Of a stretch of DNA of 64,000 bases, positions 1-8,060 are shown piece after piece. Position numbers and translations under genes: made by a program. The stretch comes from JBEVOS01 sp044226655 (lineage in GTDB: Bacteria > Pseudomonadota > Alphaproteobacteria > Caulobacterales > Aquidulcibacteraceae): positions 372,001 to 436,000 of the forward strand of contig JBGAGO010000002.1 of NCBI GenBank assembly GCA_044226655.1. Reading direction: 5' to 3'. The notes below the pieces were generated by a model. It searched no databases. It was not told the origin of the DNA and saw nothing but the letters and a program-made list of their open reading frames with translations. The stretch's first letter is position 1, and each line of letters starts with the position of its first letter.

Positions 1-334
1 GCGCGTCGCGCCCGGCCATGTCGTGCAAGGCGGCGATCCGCTGTTCACCGGCGAAGGCGGCTCGGGCCAGACCATTCCCGCCGAGTTCAACGATCTGCCG
101 CACATTCGCGGGGCGATCGGCATGGCGCGCGATGAGAATCCGGATTCGGCCGACAGCCAATTTTACATCTGCCTCGCGGACCGCCCGCATCTGAACGGGC
201 GCTACACAGTCTTCGGCCAGGTCGAGGAAGGCATGCCGATCCTCGACGGCTTCCAACCGGGCGATGCGCCGATGGGCTTCATCTCCGAGCGCGCGCGCCA
301 GCCGCGCCTGGTGCGCGTGCGCGTGTTCGCCTGA
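1..334 (+). CDS. Cyclophilin-type peptidyl-prolyl cis-trans isomerase (3' end only)
   Basis: The reading frame is open from base 2 with no start in the window, so the gene is cut by the left edge. The visible part starts RVAPGHVVQGGDP, the cyclophilin FHRV..F..QGGDP segment, and continues with GSGQTIPAEFND, GAIGMARDENPDSADSQFYI and LNGRYTVFGQV, the core of the cyclophilin fold. Family members catalyse proline cis-trans isomerisation during protein folding. Without the N-terminus I cannot tell whether it is cytoplasmic or exported. About 110 residues are visible, the C-terminal two thirds of a usual single-domain enzyme. Confidence 0.93.
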   Translation, partial: RVAPGHVVQGGDPLFTGEGGSGQTIPAEFNDLPHIRGAIGMARDENPDSADSQFYICLADRPHLNGRYTVFGQVEEGMPILDGFQPGDAPMGFISERARQPRLVRVRVFA

Positions 335-428
335 TCTTGAATGACCCAATCTTGAATTGGCCGCTGGGAACGCCCAGCTAAGATGCGAGTTTGGCCCTTG
401 AGGGCCGACTTGCTCTCAGAGAACAGAG

Positions 429-890
429 ATGAGCAGAGCTTTCGTCAAAGAAACCGACGAAGCGCTGGAGCTTTTGCCCGAGCGCCCGATTTCGTCGCAC
501 CGTAATTTTGTCACCGCCGCTGGCCTCGCCGCGATGGACCGCGAGATCGCGCGCCTGCGCGCCGCGATCGAGGCCGCGCGCCTCAGCGGCGATGAGACCG
601 CGCTCGCCCGCGCGCAGCGCGATCTGCGTTATTGGGCGGCGCGCCACGCCAGCGCCGAATTGCAACCGATGCCCGCGAACGCCGATGATGTGCGCTTCGG
701 CGCGGCGGTGACGATCGCCTATGACGATGGCCGCGAAGCCACCTATCGCATCGTCGGCGAAGATGAAGCCGATCCTGCGCAGGGCTCTGTGTCCTACATC
801 TCGCCGCTGGCGCGCGCGCTGATGGGCAAAGCCATCGGCGATGTCGCGCGCGTGGCCGGGCGCGAGGTGGAGATCGTCGCGATCGGCTGA
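429..890 (+). CDS. GreA/GreB family transcription elongation factor
   Basis: A 153-residue protein with the two-part Gre layout: a helical N-terminal half (about residues 30-75, rich in Arg, Ala and Glu, expected to be a coiled coil) and a C-terminal FKBP-like half with VSYISPLARALMGKAIGD at about 122-139, the conserved Gre ending. Gre factors enter the secondary channel of RNA polymerase and stimulate cleavage of backtracked RNA. The MSRAFVKE start is typical of the GreB-like alphaproteobacterial group, but I cannot separate GreA, GreB and Rnk-like members by eye. It stands alone, convergent with the yacG cluster, with a REP-like pair in between. Confidence 0.85.
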   Translation: MSRAFVKETDEALELLPERPISSHRNFVTAAGLAAMDREIARLRAAIEAARLSGDETALARAQRDLRYWAARHASAELQPMPANADDVRFGAAVTIAYDDGREATYRIVGEDEADPAQGSVSYISPLARALMGKAIGDVARVAGREVEIVAIG

Positions 891-901
891 AGCGCAAGGC
901 G

Positions 902-1056
902 CACCCATTCCCGGGTCGACGCGAAGCGACGAGCCCGGGACCCATAATCGCAAGCGCCGGCAAAGCGGACGCATCCGGCGACGCTGCCGCTTCGCACGCG
1001 ATGATCGCGCCTATGGGTCCCGGACCGCCGGCTTCGCCGGCGTCCGGGAATGGGTG
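902..1056. repeat. REP-like inverted pair (family A)
   Basis: Two copies of a roughly 50-base element lie head to head at 902-951 and 1005-1056 between two convergent genes. Read on the same strand, both begin CACCCATTCCCGG and end CCGGGACCCATA, and each folds on itself around a central GCGAAGC. The inner stems differ between copies (GTCGACGC.. against ACGCCGGC..) while the ends are kept. That is the layout of repetitive extragenic palindromes arranged as a pair. It may also act as a two-way transcription barrier. Confidence 0.75.
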
Positions 1057-1105
1057 AGAGGATTCGCAATGCGCGCGCTCGTGAGAGAAAGACGCCGCGG
1101 CCCGC

Positions 1106-1276
1106 TCACCCCTCATCGTCCGACGGCGGCGCATCGTCCTGCGCCGGAATCGCGTAGCCGCCTTTGAGCCAGCGATTGAGATCGACGTCCGCGCAGCGTT
1201 TTGAGCAGAAGGGTTTGTATTTCGGGTCCTGCGGCTTGCCGCAGATGGCGCAGGGTCGCGTTTTGGGTTCGCTCAT
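1106..1276 (-). CDS. yacG: DNA gyrase inhibitor YacG, zinc-finger protein
   Basis: A 56-residue protein, MSEPKTRPCAICG..., with four zinc-binding cysteines, CxxC at 9/12 and CxxxC at 24/28, followed by the conserved DLNRWLKGGYAIP segment. YacG binds GyrB and blocks gyrase DNA binding in E. coli. The longer open frame upstream lacks family similarity, so the start is placed at 1276. That start overlaps the stop of the RNase E/G gene in an ATGA tetranucleotide, so translation is probably coupled. It is the last gene of the murA-yacG run. Confidence 0.92.
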   Translation of the reverse strand: MSEPKTRPCAICGKPQDPKYKPFCSKRCADVDLNRWLKGGYAIPAQDDAPPSDDEG

Positions 1277-2337
1277 AGCGCCCTCACATCCACGCGCGCG
1301 CGCGGCGCGCCTGGCTTGGCCTCCACGGTGAAGCGCGGGCCGATGATATTCGTCAACGCCGCGCGCCACGGAACGGGCGCGGCTTCCAGCCAGGCGAACA
1401 CATCAGGCGCGAGCTGCGCCGCGATCTTGCGGCCGGTGGAGGCGCGCCCTTCCCGCTCGATCGCGCGCAATGCCTGGAGCGCGATGGTCTCGACCGAGAG
1501 CGCGCCATCGGCGTCGCACAGCAGTTCGTGCAAAGGCGTCTGCATCTGCGCGCGCTGCAGCTCCATCAATCCGAAGCGCGACAGCGGCGCCATGCGCACG
1601 CCCCAGGGATCGCCCGCGAACGCCTCTTTCGCCGCCGCTTCCAGCACGCGCGCATCGGCCTGGCGACGCATGTTGACGAAATCGATCGCGATCACGCCGC
1701 CCAGCCCACGCAGCCGGATCTGGCGCGCCGCTTCGCGCGCCGCAGCGAGGTTGAGATCGAGCGTGAACTTGTCGGCGTCGCCCCCGCCCTGGCGCGCCCC
1801 GGCATCGACATCGATGGCGACGAGCGCAGCCGTGGGCTCGATGGTGAGCGCGCCGCCGCCGGGGATGGGCGCGGTGCGGGCCAGCGCGTCTTCGATGGCC
1901 GCGTCGATCCTGGCGCGCGTGGCGGCGTCCGCCGGTTTGGCGTCATCGAGCGCGATGTCGCTGTCATGCCGGTCGAGCCGTGCGGGCGCCCCGCCCGGAT
2001 GGGGCGCATCGAGCAGCGCGGCGACCGCGCTCTTCTCGCGCGCCGCTTCGCGCGTGATGGCGACGACGATGGCCATGCCTTCCGTCAAAGCCACGCGCGT
2101 GCGGCCCTTGCGGACGCGGCCATCGGCTTCGAGCGGCAGGAAGGCCTCGCCGGCGCCGAGATCGAGGAAGGCGCCGCGGCGGCGCTTGTCGACGCGCGTC
2201 ACGCGCGCCGCATAGGTCTCGCCCCAACGCGGGCGCGCCTCGTGCGGGCGCACCACGCGCAGCGCGATCACCCGGCCATTGTCGACCAGCGCTTCGCGCG
2301 TTTCGCCGATGGCGGCGTCGACCCAGCGTTCGCTCAC
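1273..2337 (-). CDS. Ribonuclease E/G family protein, short form
   Basis: A 354-residue protein with an N-terminal S1-like RNA-binding part (AARVTRVDKRRRGAFLDLG at about 43-61) and the DNase I-like catalytic part of RNase E/G. The two magnesium-binding aspartates are present in IDVDAG (D176) and IDFVNMR (D219). It lacks the CPxC zinc-link of full RNase E/G and has no scaffold tail, so it is much shorter than E. coli RNase E. The neighbouring maf and yacG place it in the conserved alphaproteobacterial cluster. Likely role: RNA processing or decay; substrate unknown. Confidence 0.88.
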   Translation of the reverse strand: MSERWVDAAIGETREALVDNGRVIALRVVRPHEARPRWGETYAARVTRVDKRRRGAFLDLGAGEAFLPLEADGRVRKGRTRVALTEGMAIVVAITREAAREKSAVAALLDAPHPGGAPARLDRHDSDIALDDAKPADAATRARIDAAIEDALARTAPIPGGGALTIEPTAALVAIDVDAGARQGGGDADKFTLDLNLAAAREAARQIRLRGLGGVIAIDFVNMRRQADARVLEAAAKEAFAGDPWGVRMAPLSRFGLMELQRAQMQTPLHELLCDADGALSVETIALQALRAIEREGRASTGRKIAAQLAPDVFAWLEAAPVPWRAALTNIIGPRFTVEAKPGAPRARVDVRAL

Positions 2338-2915
2338 GCGCGCCTCCGCACGCCGGCGCTTTCGAGCAGATTGGCGGTCTCATAGAGCGGCAGGCCGACA
2401 ATGGCCGAGTAAGAGCCGATGATGCGCGAGACGAAGCGGCCCGCGCGGCCCTGAATCGCGTAGCCGCCGGCTTTGCCGCGCCATTCGCCGCTGGCGATGT
2501 AATCGGCGATCTCCGCCTCGCTCAGCACTTTCACATGCACGCGCGCTTCGGCGAGCCGCGTGCGGACCTCCCCGCCCGCCGCGAGCGCAACGCCCGTCAG
2601 CACGCGATGCGCGCGCCCGGACATGAGCGCGAGGCAGGCGCGCGCCTCTGCTTCCGTTTCGGTCTTCGGCAATAAGCGGCGCCCGATGGCGACGACCGTA
2701 TCGGCGCCGAGCGCGGCGCATTCGGGCGCGGCGGCGGCCAATGCCTTCTCGCGCGCCAGGCGCACGGCCAGCAGGTGCGGCGGCTCCTTCGGGCGCGGCG
2801 TTTCATCGAGATGCGCGGGCGCAATCTCGTCGGGAACATAGCCGATCTGCGCCAGGAGATCGCGGCGGCGCGGGCTTTCGCTGGCGAGGATCAGGCGCGG
2901 CGCGGCGACGCTCAT
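2334..2915 (-). CDS. maf: Maf family nucleotide pyrophosphatase
   Basis: A 193-residue protein starting MSVAAPRLILASESPRRRDL, the Maf signature (S-x-S-P-R-R). GADTVV at about residue 77 holds the catalytic acid and GYAIQGRAG is the second conserved block. Maf proteins hydrolyse non-canonical or methylated nucleoside triphosphates to monophosphates and have been linked to septum control. The start at 2915 overlaps the end of the dehydrogenase gene (ATGA). The longer upstream frame reads through that gene and was discarded. Confidence 0.93.
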   Translation of the reverse strand: MSVAAPRLILASESPRRRDLLAQIGYVPDEIAPAHLDETPRPKEPPHLLAVRLAREKALAAAAPECAALGADTVVAIGRRLLPKTETEAEARACLALMSGRAHRVLTGVALAAGGEVRTRLAEARVHVKVLSEAEIADYIASGEWRGKAGGYAIQGRAGRFVSRIIGSYSAIVGLPLYETANLLESAGVRRRA

Positions 2916-3790
2916 CGCGGCGCGATCCCGAGCCTCCGCGCCACGAGCCGGTCGACGAAACGCTGCGGCAGCACGCGCGGCAAAACCGAATCCATCAGCG
3001 GATTGCGCAGAATGGCGTAACGCACTTTCGGGTTCGACTCGGTCAGGATGCGCCACACCAGCGCGCCGACATCTTCCGGCGGCAGGCCAGCCTTGCCGAC
3101 GCCCATCATATAATCGCGCGCCTTTTGGACCATGTCGCGATAAGGCGTGTTGGCGAAGCGATTGACGTCGATATCGGCGTCGGACTTTTCCCAGATCGGC
3201 GTGGCGATCGCGCCGGGGCCGACGACGACGACATCGATGCCGTAGAGCATGAGTTCGCGGCGCAGCGATTGCGAATAGCCTTCGAGCGCGAATTTCGAGG
3301 CCGCGTACGGCCCCACCATCGGCGAACCATTGCGCCCGCCGACGCTCGACATCATCACGATGCGCCCGGGCTTGCCTTCGCGGTCGGGATCGGCGCCGAG
3401 CAGCGGCGCGAACGCCTGCGTGACGCGGTGCACGCCCAGCAGGTTCACGTCCATCTGCTTGGCGATCTCTTCCGCGTCGAGATGGAGCAGCGGCCCGGCG
3501 ACGGCGATGCCGGCATTGTTCACCAGCCCGAAGAGCCGCTTGCGGCCGAGCATATCGCCCACTTGCGTCGCCGCGGCGCGCACGGCGGCTTCATCGACGA
3601 CATCGAATTGAATGGGCGTCACGCGCGCGCCGAGTTCAGCGCGCAGGCGATCGGCGTCGGCCGGCTTGCGCACGCTGGCGAACACGTGTGCGCCTTCGGC
3701 CGCCGCCTTCGCCGCGATGGCGTGGCCGATCCCGGTGGACGCGCCCGTCACCACGACGGCGCGATCGAGGGCGCCGCGATCAAGGCTCAT
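2912..3790 (-). CDS. Short-chain dehydrogenase/reductase (SDR)
   Basis: A 292-residue classical SDR. The cofactor loop TGASTGIG lies at 15-22, NNAGIAVAG at about 91-99, the active-site serine in IVMMSSVGG near 148-149, and the YxxxK catalytic pair at Tyr162/Lys166 (GPYAASKFAL). It most resembles the group acting on retinol-like or steroid-like substrates, but the substrate cannot be read. It lies between infA and maf, which I recall as adjacent in related bacteria, so it looks like an insertion into an old cluster. Its stop overlaps the maf start. Confidence 0.88.
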   Translation of the reverse strand: MSLDRGALDRAVVVTGASTGIGHAIAAKAAAEGAHVFASVRKPADADRLRAELGARVTPIQFDVVDEAAVRAAATQVGDMLGRKRLFGLVNNAGIAVAGPLLHLDAEEIAKQMDVNLLGVHRVTQAFAPLLGADPDREGKPGRIVMMSSVGGRNGSPMVGPYAASKFALEGYSQSLRRELMLYGIDVVVVGPGAIATPIWEKSDADIDVNRFANTPYRDMVQKARDYMMGVGKAGLPPEDVGALVWRILTESNPKVRYAILRNPLMDSVLPRVLPQRFVDRLVARRLGIAPR

Positions 3791-3799
3791 GGCTGCGTC

Positions 3800-4018
3800 T
3801 CACTTGAAGCGATAGGTGATGCGGCCCTTGGTCAAATCATAGGGCGTCATTTCGACGAGCACGCGGTCGCCGTTCATGACGCGGATGCGGTTCTTGCGCA
3901 TCTTGCCGGCGGTGTGGGCGACGATTTCGTGATCGTTCTCGAGCTTCACGCGAAAAGTCGCGTTCGGCAGCAGCTCCATCACCGTTCCGGCGAATTCCAG
4001 AAGGTCTTCTTTCGACAT
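3800..4018 (-). CDS. infA: Translation initiation factor IF-1
   Basis: A 72-residue protein, the usual IF-1 length, made of a single OB-fold. Diagnostic segments are EFAGTVMELLPNATFRVKLE and GKMRKNRIRVMNGDRVLVEM, ending in KGRITYRFK. IF-1 binds the ribosomal A site during initiation. A possible promoter lies just upstream at about 4050-4085, and the SDR gene follows after 9 bases. Confidence 0.98.
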   Translation of the reverse strand: MSKEDLLEFAGTVMELLPNATFRVKLENDHEIVAHTAGKMRKNRIRVMNGDRVLVEMTPYDLTKGRITYRFK

Positions 4019-4057
4019 TCAATCCTCTTTGCGGCCCGGCGGCCGCGGCGGGGTCTC

Positions 4058-4083
4058 TATATAGGGTTGGGGGCCAAAGGTCA
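4058..4083 (-). promoter_or_regulatory. Possible internal promoter for infA
   Basis: On the minus strand the 62-base gap before infA holds TATATA (4058-4063), a -10-like box in otherwise GC-rich DNA. It is preceded by GTGACC (4079-4084) at a spacing of about 15 bases, which is short for sigma-70. This is the only AT-rich patch in the surrounding tightly packed cluster, so infA may have its own promoter. Seen by eye only. Confidence 0.3.
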
Positions 4084-4524
4084 CCCGTGCTCGGGGCGGA
4101 GAAAACGCGCCTCGATGCGCGCATCCAGCGCATCGCGGACCGCCCGATATTCGTCCAAACGCGCCTCGCGCGAGCCCTGCGCGAGGGAGGGATCGAAGGT
4201 CGGCCAATATTCCACCTCGACCGCCAGGGTGCGTGTGAATTCAAGCGCGCGGTGGTGGGCCTCGGGCGTCAATGTGACGATCAGGTCAAAGGACAAATCC
4301 TCCAGCTGATCGAAGCTTTTCGGCCGGTGACGGGCGATATCCACACCGAGCTCGTCCATCGCTGCGACTGCGAAGGGATCGACCTCGGCCCCGGCCCTGA
4401 GGCCCACACTGTCGACCCAGACCTGGCGCCCGAAGCGCAATTGCATGAGGCCCGCGGCCATCGGCGAGCGGATGGCGTTGTGGTTGCAGGCGAACAGCAC
4501 CGCCTGCGGAAGCGTCCGCTCCAT
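4081..4524 (-). CDS. Low-molecular-weight protein tyrosine phosphatase family protein
   Basis: A 147-residue protein with the LMW-PTP/arsenate reductase P-loop CX5R, here CNHNAIRS (Cys13 to Arg19), and a candidate general-acid Asp in PTFDPSL near the C-terminus. It could dephosphorylate a protein or sugar substrate; nothing shows arsenate as a substrate and there are no ars genes nearby. It follows the UPF0262 gene by three bases. The UPF0262-phosphatase-infA order is one I recall as conserved in alphaproteobacteria. An earlier alternative start in another frame was rejected. Confidence 0.85.
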   Translation of the reverse strand: MERTLPQAVLFACNHNAIRSPMAAGLMQLRFGRQVWVDSVGLRAGAEVDPFAVAAMDELGVDIARHRPKSFDQLEDLSFDLIVTLTPEAHHRALEFTRTLAVEVEYWPTFDPSLAQGSREARLDEYRAVRDALDARIEARFLRPEHG

Positions 4525-4527
4525 CCG

Positions 4528-5001
4528 TCACATCCGCACGTGAAGCGCACAGATCAGCGTGAACAGGCGCCGCGCGGTATCGAAATCGACTTTGAATTTT
4601 CCCGCGAGCCGCTGGGCCAACAGCTCCGAACCTTCATTGTGCAGCCCGCGCCGGCCCATATCGATGGCCTCGATCTGCTGCGGCGTGGCGGTGCGGATGG
4701 CCTGGTAGTAGCTGTCGCACACCATGAAATAGTCTTTGATGATGCGGCGAAACGGCGACAGCGACAGAACGAGCACGCGGATGCTCTGCTTGTCTGCGTC
4801 GCGCGCGACATCGAGCACGAGGCGGCCATCGTTCATCGACAGCGTGAGCACGTAAGGCCCTTCGTCATGGCCCTCGACCTCGAAAGCGTTGGCTTCCTTC
4901 AGATCGAAGATCGCGATGCGGCGCTCATGTTCGGAATCGGCGCTGGCGGCGGCGAGCGAGCTTTCGTCGAGAATGACGTCGACGAGGCGGTGCGCGCTCA
5001 T
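4528..5001 (-). CDS. UPF0262 family protein
   Basis: A 157-residue protein of unknown function, recognised by ERRIAIFDLKEANAFEVEGH, GPYVLTLSMNDGRLV and SLSPFRRIIKDYFMVCDSYY. No signal peptide or membrane segment is visible, so it should be cytoplasmic. Its start overlaps the hisD stop (ATGA at 4998-5001), which suggests coupled translation. The family is almost confined to alphaproteobacteria and sits next to hisD. Confidence 0.9.
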   Translation of the reverse strand: MSAHRLVDVILDESSLAAASADSEHERRIAIFDLKEANAFEVEGHDEGPYVLTLSMNDGRLVLDVARDADKQSIRVLVLSLSPFRRIIKDYFMVCDSYYQAIRTATPQQIEAIDMGRRGLHNEGSELLAQRLAGKFKVDFDTARRLFTLICALHVRM

Positions 5002-6296
5002 GTGTTCGGCTCAAGCCGCAGCCGCACCGAACGCGCATGCGCGGGCAAGCCTTCGGAATCGGCGATGCGCGCGGCGGCCGGACCGATGGCGCGGACGGCA
5101 TTGGAATCGGCCGCGATGAGGCTGGTGCGCTTCATAAAGGTCTGCGTCGTGACGCCCGAGGCGAAGCGCGCGCGCCGCCCGGTGGGCAGCACGTGGCTGG
5201 GGCCGGCGACGTAATCGCCCAAGGCTTCCGGCGCATGCGCGCCAAGAAAAATCGCGCCCGCATGCGTGACGAGGCCCGCGATGCGCTCGGCGTCGGCGGC
5301 GACGATCTGGACGTGCTCGCCGGCGCCGCGATTTGCCAGAAGCGCCGCTTCCACGAGGGAATCGACAAGGATGATGGCGCCATGGCGCTCCCAGGAGGTG
5401 CGCGCGGACGCGCCGGCCTGCCCGGCGTCGAGCATGTCTTCGACGGCCGCCGCGACCCGATCGGCGAAGCCGCGATCGGTGGTGAAGAGCAGCGCCTGCG
5501 CATCTTCATCATGCTCGGCCTGCGCCATCAGATCGGCGGCGATCCAGCGCGGATCGGCGCCGCCATCGCACAGGATGAACACTTCGGACGGGCCGGCGAT
5601 GGAATCGATGCCGACATCGCCGAACACGACCTTCTTCGCCGCCGCGACATAGGCGTTGCCCGGCCCGACCACGACATCGCACGGTTTCAGCGCGCCCGCG
5701 CCATAAGCGAGCGCAGCGATCGCCTGCGCGCCGCCGATCTTCCACACCTCGTCGACACCGGCGATTTTCGCGGCGGCGAGGATGGCGGGATTTTCGAACA
5801 GTTTGCCGGGCGGCGTCGCCATCGCGAGCCGCTTCACGCCCGCGGCTTTCGCCGGGATCGCGTTCATCAGCACCGAGCTCGGATAGGCGGCAAGCCCGCC
5901 GGGCGCGTAAAGGCCCGCGGCATCCACCGCCGTCCAGCGCCAGCCGAGCGCGACGCCTTCACTATCGACGTAGGAGCCATCCTTCGGTCGTTCCTTCTCG
6001 TGGAAGGCGCGGATGCGTTTGGCGGCGGTTTCGAGCGCCGCGATCAGATCAGGCGGGCAATCGGCATAGGCGCGCGCGATTTCATCTTGCGACACGCGCA
6101 GCTTGCCCGGCTCGAGCACCAGGCCGTCATATTTCGCCGTCAGTTCCAGGATCGCCGCTTCGCCGCGCGCGCGCACATCCTCCGCGATGGCGCGCGCAGC
6201 GGTCTCCGCGGCGTCGAGCCGTTCGCCGCGCGCGGCGATCAGCTTCAGATAGGCCGCATCGAAGCCGGGATCAGAAGAGATCAGCAGGCGCGCCAT
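4998..6296 (-). CDS. hisD: Histidinol dehydrogenase
   Basis: A 432-residue enzyme of the usual length. It oxidises L-histidinol to L-histidine in two NAD-dependent steps, the end of histidine synthesis. Visible motifs are VGPGNAYVAAAKK, the GPSEVFILCD block, the zinc-binding region MAQAEHDEDAQ, and SHVLPTGRRARFASG with catalytic and substrate histidines. No other his genes lie in the window. It follows the DUF2948 gene by two bases. Confidence 0.97.
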   Translation of the reverse strand: MARLLISSDPGFDAAYLKLIAARGERLDAAETAARAIAEDVRARGEAAILELTAKYDGLVLEPGKLRVSQDEIARAYADCPPDLIAALETAAKRIRAFHEKERPKDGSYVDSEGVALGWRWTAVDAAGLYAPGGLAAYPSSVLMNAIPAKAAGVKRLAMATPPGKLFENPAILAAAKIAGVDEVWKIGGAQAIAALAYGAGALKPCDVVVGPGNAYVAAAKKVVFGDVGIDSIAGPSEVFILCDGGADPRWIAADLMAQAEHDEDAQALLFTTDRGFADRVAAAVEDMLDAGQAGASARTSWERHGAIILVDSLVEAALLANRGAGEHVQIVAADAERIAGLVTHAGAIFLGAHAPEALGDYVAGPSHVLPTGRRARFASGVTTQTFMKRTSLIAADSNAVRAIGPAAARIADSEGLPAHARSVRLRLEPNT

Positions 6297-6298
6297 GC

Positions 6299-6742
6299 TC
6301 AGCTGTCCGCGCGCTCGTGATCGGGCCGGCGCGGCGTGGGCCAGGCCGCGCCGAAATCGATCAGCGTGACATCGAGCGCTTCGACGGTGAGCGCGATCTC
6401 GCCGCCGCCCGCGAGCACGATGCGCGCCACGCCGCTCGGCGGCTCTTCATCGAGATCGAAGCGGATATCGAGGATCGACGCCAGCGCTTCCGGTTCTTCG
6501 CGCCGGAAGCGCTTGGTTTTCACGCCGAGCACGCCTTCGAAACTGAGCGCGGCCTGGACGCGCTCATAGGGACCGAGATCGGCGGCCGTTTCCCAGCGAA
6601 AACGCGCCAGCTGCGCCGCGAAACGGCGCGCGCGCGGCTCGAAATGGAGATCGCCGGCGCGCACCAAAGCGTCCTGGACGGCAGATGAGATGACTTCCAG
6701 ATCGGCGATATCGTGCGCGAGTAGTTTCAGCCCTTCGCTCAT
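6299..6742 (-). CDS. DUF2948 family protein
   Basis: A 147-residue protein of unknown function. LKLLAHDIADLEVISSAVQDALVRAGDL at the start and LTVEALDVTLIDFGAAWPTPRRPDH at the end are typical of the family (the full segments are at residues 5-32 and about 118-143; quoted here only as landmarks). No membrane segment or known catalytic motif is visible. It sits between murA and hisD, its usual place in alphaproteobacteria. Confidence 0.85.
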   Translation of the reverse strand: MSEGLKLLAHDIADLEVISSAVQDALVRAGDLHFEPRARRFAAQLARFRWETAADLGPYERVQAALSFEGVLGVKTKRFRREEPEALASILDIRFDLDEEPPSGVARIVLAGGGEIALTVEALDVTLIDFGAAWPTPRRPDHERADS

Positions 6743-6752
6743 GCGCCCCGCA

Positions 6753-8015
6753 TCATTTGATCCGCTTCACCTGCGCGCCGCAGGCCGCGAGCTTCTCTTC
6801 CAGACGCTCGAAGCCGCGATCGAGGTGATAGACGCGGTTGACGATGGTTTCGCCTTCGGCGGCGAGGCCCGCGATGACGAGGCTGACGGAGGCGCGCAGA
6901 TCGGTCGCCATCACCGGCGCGCCGATCAGCTTATCGACGCCTTCCACGACGGCTTCCGATCCGTGCACGCTGATATGCGCGCCGAGCCGCGCCAGTTCCG
7001 GCGCATGCATGAAGCGGTTCTCGAAGATGGTTTCGTGGAACGTCGAATCGCCATCCGCGAGCGCCATCAGCGCCATGAATTGCGCCTGCAGATCGGTCGC
7101 GAAACCGGGGAACGGCGCGGTGTCGATATCGACGGCGTGGAGGCGCCCATTGGCGCGCGCGACGCGCACGCCGTCGTCCTTCACCTCCACGGTGACGCCG
7201 GCCTTGCGCAGCGCATCGATCAGCGCGCCGAGATGTTCGCCGCGCGCGCCCTTCAGGAACACGTCGCCCTTGGCCGCGGCGGCGGCGATCGCAAACGTGC
7301 CGGCCTCGATGCGGTCGGCGACGACGCGGTGCGTGTGCGCGTTGAGGCTGGTGACGCCCTGGATATGAATGGTTTCGCCGCCCGCGCCTTCGATGCGCGC
7401 GCCCATGGCGTTGAGGCATTCGGCGAGGTCTTCCATCTCCGGTTCTTCGGCGCAGTTCTCCAGCACGGTTTCGCCTTGCGCCAGGACGGCGGCGAGCATG
7501 GCGTGTTCTGTGGCGCCGACGGATTTGCCGGGAAAGCGGATGCGCGCGCCCTTGAGGCCGCGCAGGGCCGCCGCCTTTACATAGCCTTGCTCGATATGGA
7601 TATCGGCGCCCATCGCTTCGAACGCCATCAAATGATAGTTCACCGGCCGCGCCCCGATCGCGCAGCCGCCCGGCAGCGACACCGTCGCGTGGCCCACGCG
7701 CGCCAGCAGCGGGCCCAGCACGTTGAACGTGGCGCGCATTTTCCGGACCAGATCATACGGCGCGATGGTCGAGGTGATTTCGCCGGCGTCGAGCTTCGCG
7801 GTGGGAGACCCCTTCGGCCAGTCGACCCTGACGCCCAGGGAGGCCAGGAGCTCGGCCATGAAGCGCGTGTCGGCGAGATTGGGAAGGTTTTCGAGCGTCA
7901 GCGGCGCCGGGCTCAGCAGCGAGGCCGCCATCAGCTTCAGGGCGGAATTCTTGGCGCCGGAAATGGGGATGACGCCGTTGAGCGGGGCGCCGCCGACGAT
8001 CGCAATGCGGTCCAT
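6753..8015 (-). CDS. murA: UDP-N-acetylglucosamine 1-carboxyvinyltransferase
   Basis: A 420-residue enzyme for the first committed step of peptidoglycan synthesis, transfer of enolpyruvate from PEP to UDP-GlcNAc. The PEP-binding start GGAPLNGVIPISGAKNS and the active-site loop SLPGGCAIGARPVN, with the catalytic cysteine at 118, are intact. The enzyme should therefore be of the fosfomycin-sensitive Cys type. It opens the cluster running to yacG, preceded by a 50-residue protein gene. Confidence 0.97.
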   Translation of the reverse strand: MDRIAIVGGAPLNGVIPISGAKNSALKLMAASLLSPAPLTLENLPNLADTRFMAELLASLGVRVDWPKGSPTAKLDAGEITSTIAPYDLVRKMRATFNVLGPLLARVGHATVSLPGGCAIGARPVNYHLMAFEAMGADIHIEQGYVKAAALRGLKGARIRFPGKSVGATEHAMLAAVLAQGETVLENCAEEPEMEDLAECLNAMGARIEGAGGETIHIQGVTSLNAHTHRVVADRIEAGTFAIAAAAAKGDVFLKGARGEHLGALIDALRKAGVTVEVKDDGVRVARANGRLHAVDIDTAPFPGFATDLQAQFMALMALADGDSTFHETIFENRFMHAPELARLGAHISVHGSEAVVEGVDKLIGAPVMATDLRASVSLVIAGLAAEGETIVNRVYHLDRGFERLEEKLAACGAQVKRIK

Positions 8016-8060
8016 AAAGTTCTACTTGCCTTGCCGAGAGGCCCCCCGGGCGCGTTCGCC

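Noticed and set aside
4081..4524. Arsenate reductase arsC
   Set aside because: The P-loop fits LMW-PTP and arsenate reductases alike, but there are no ars genes nearby and the neighbourhood is a housekeeping cluster; only a general phosphatase call is supported.
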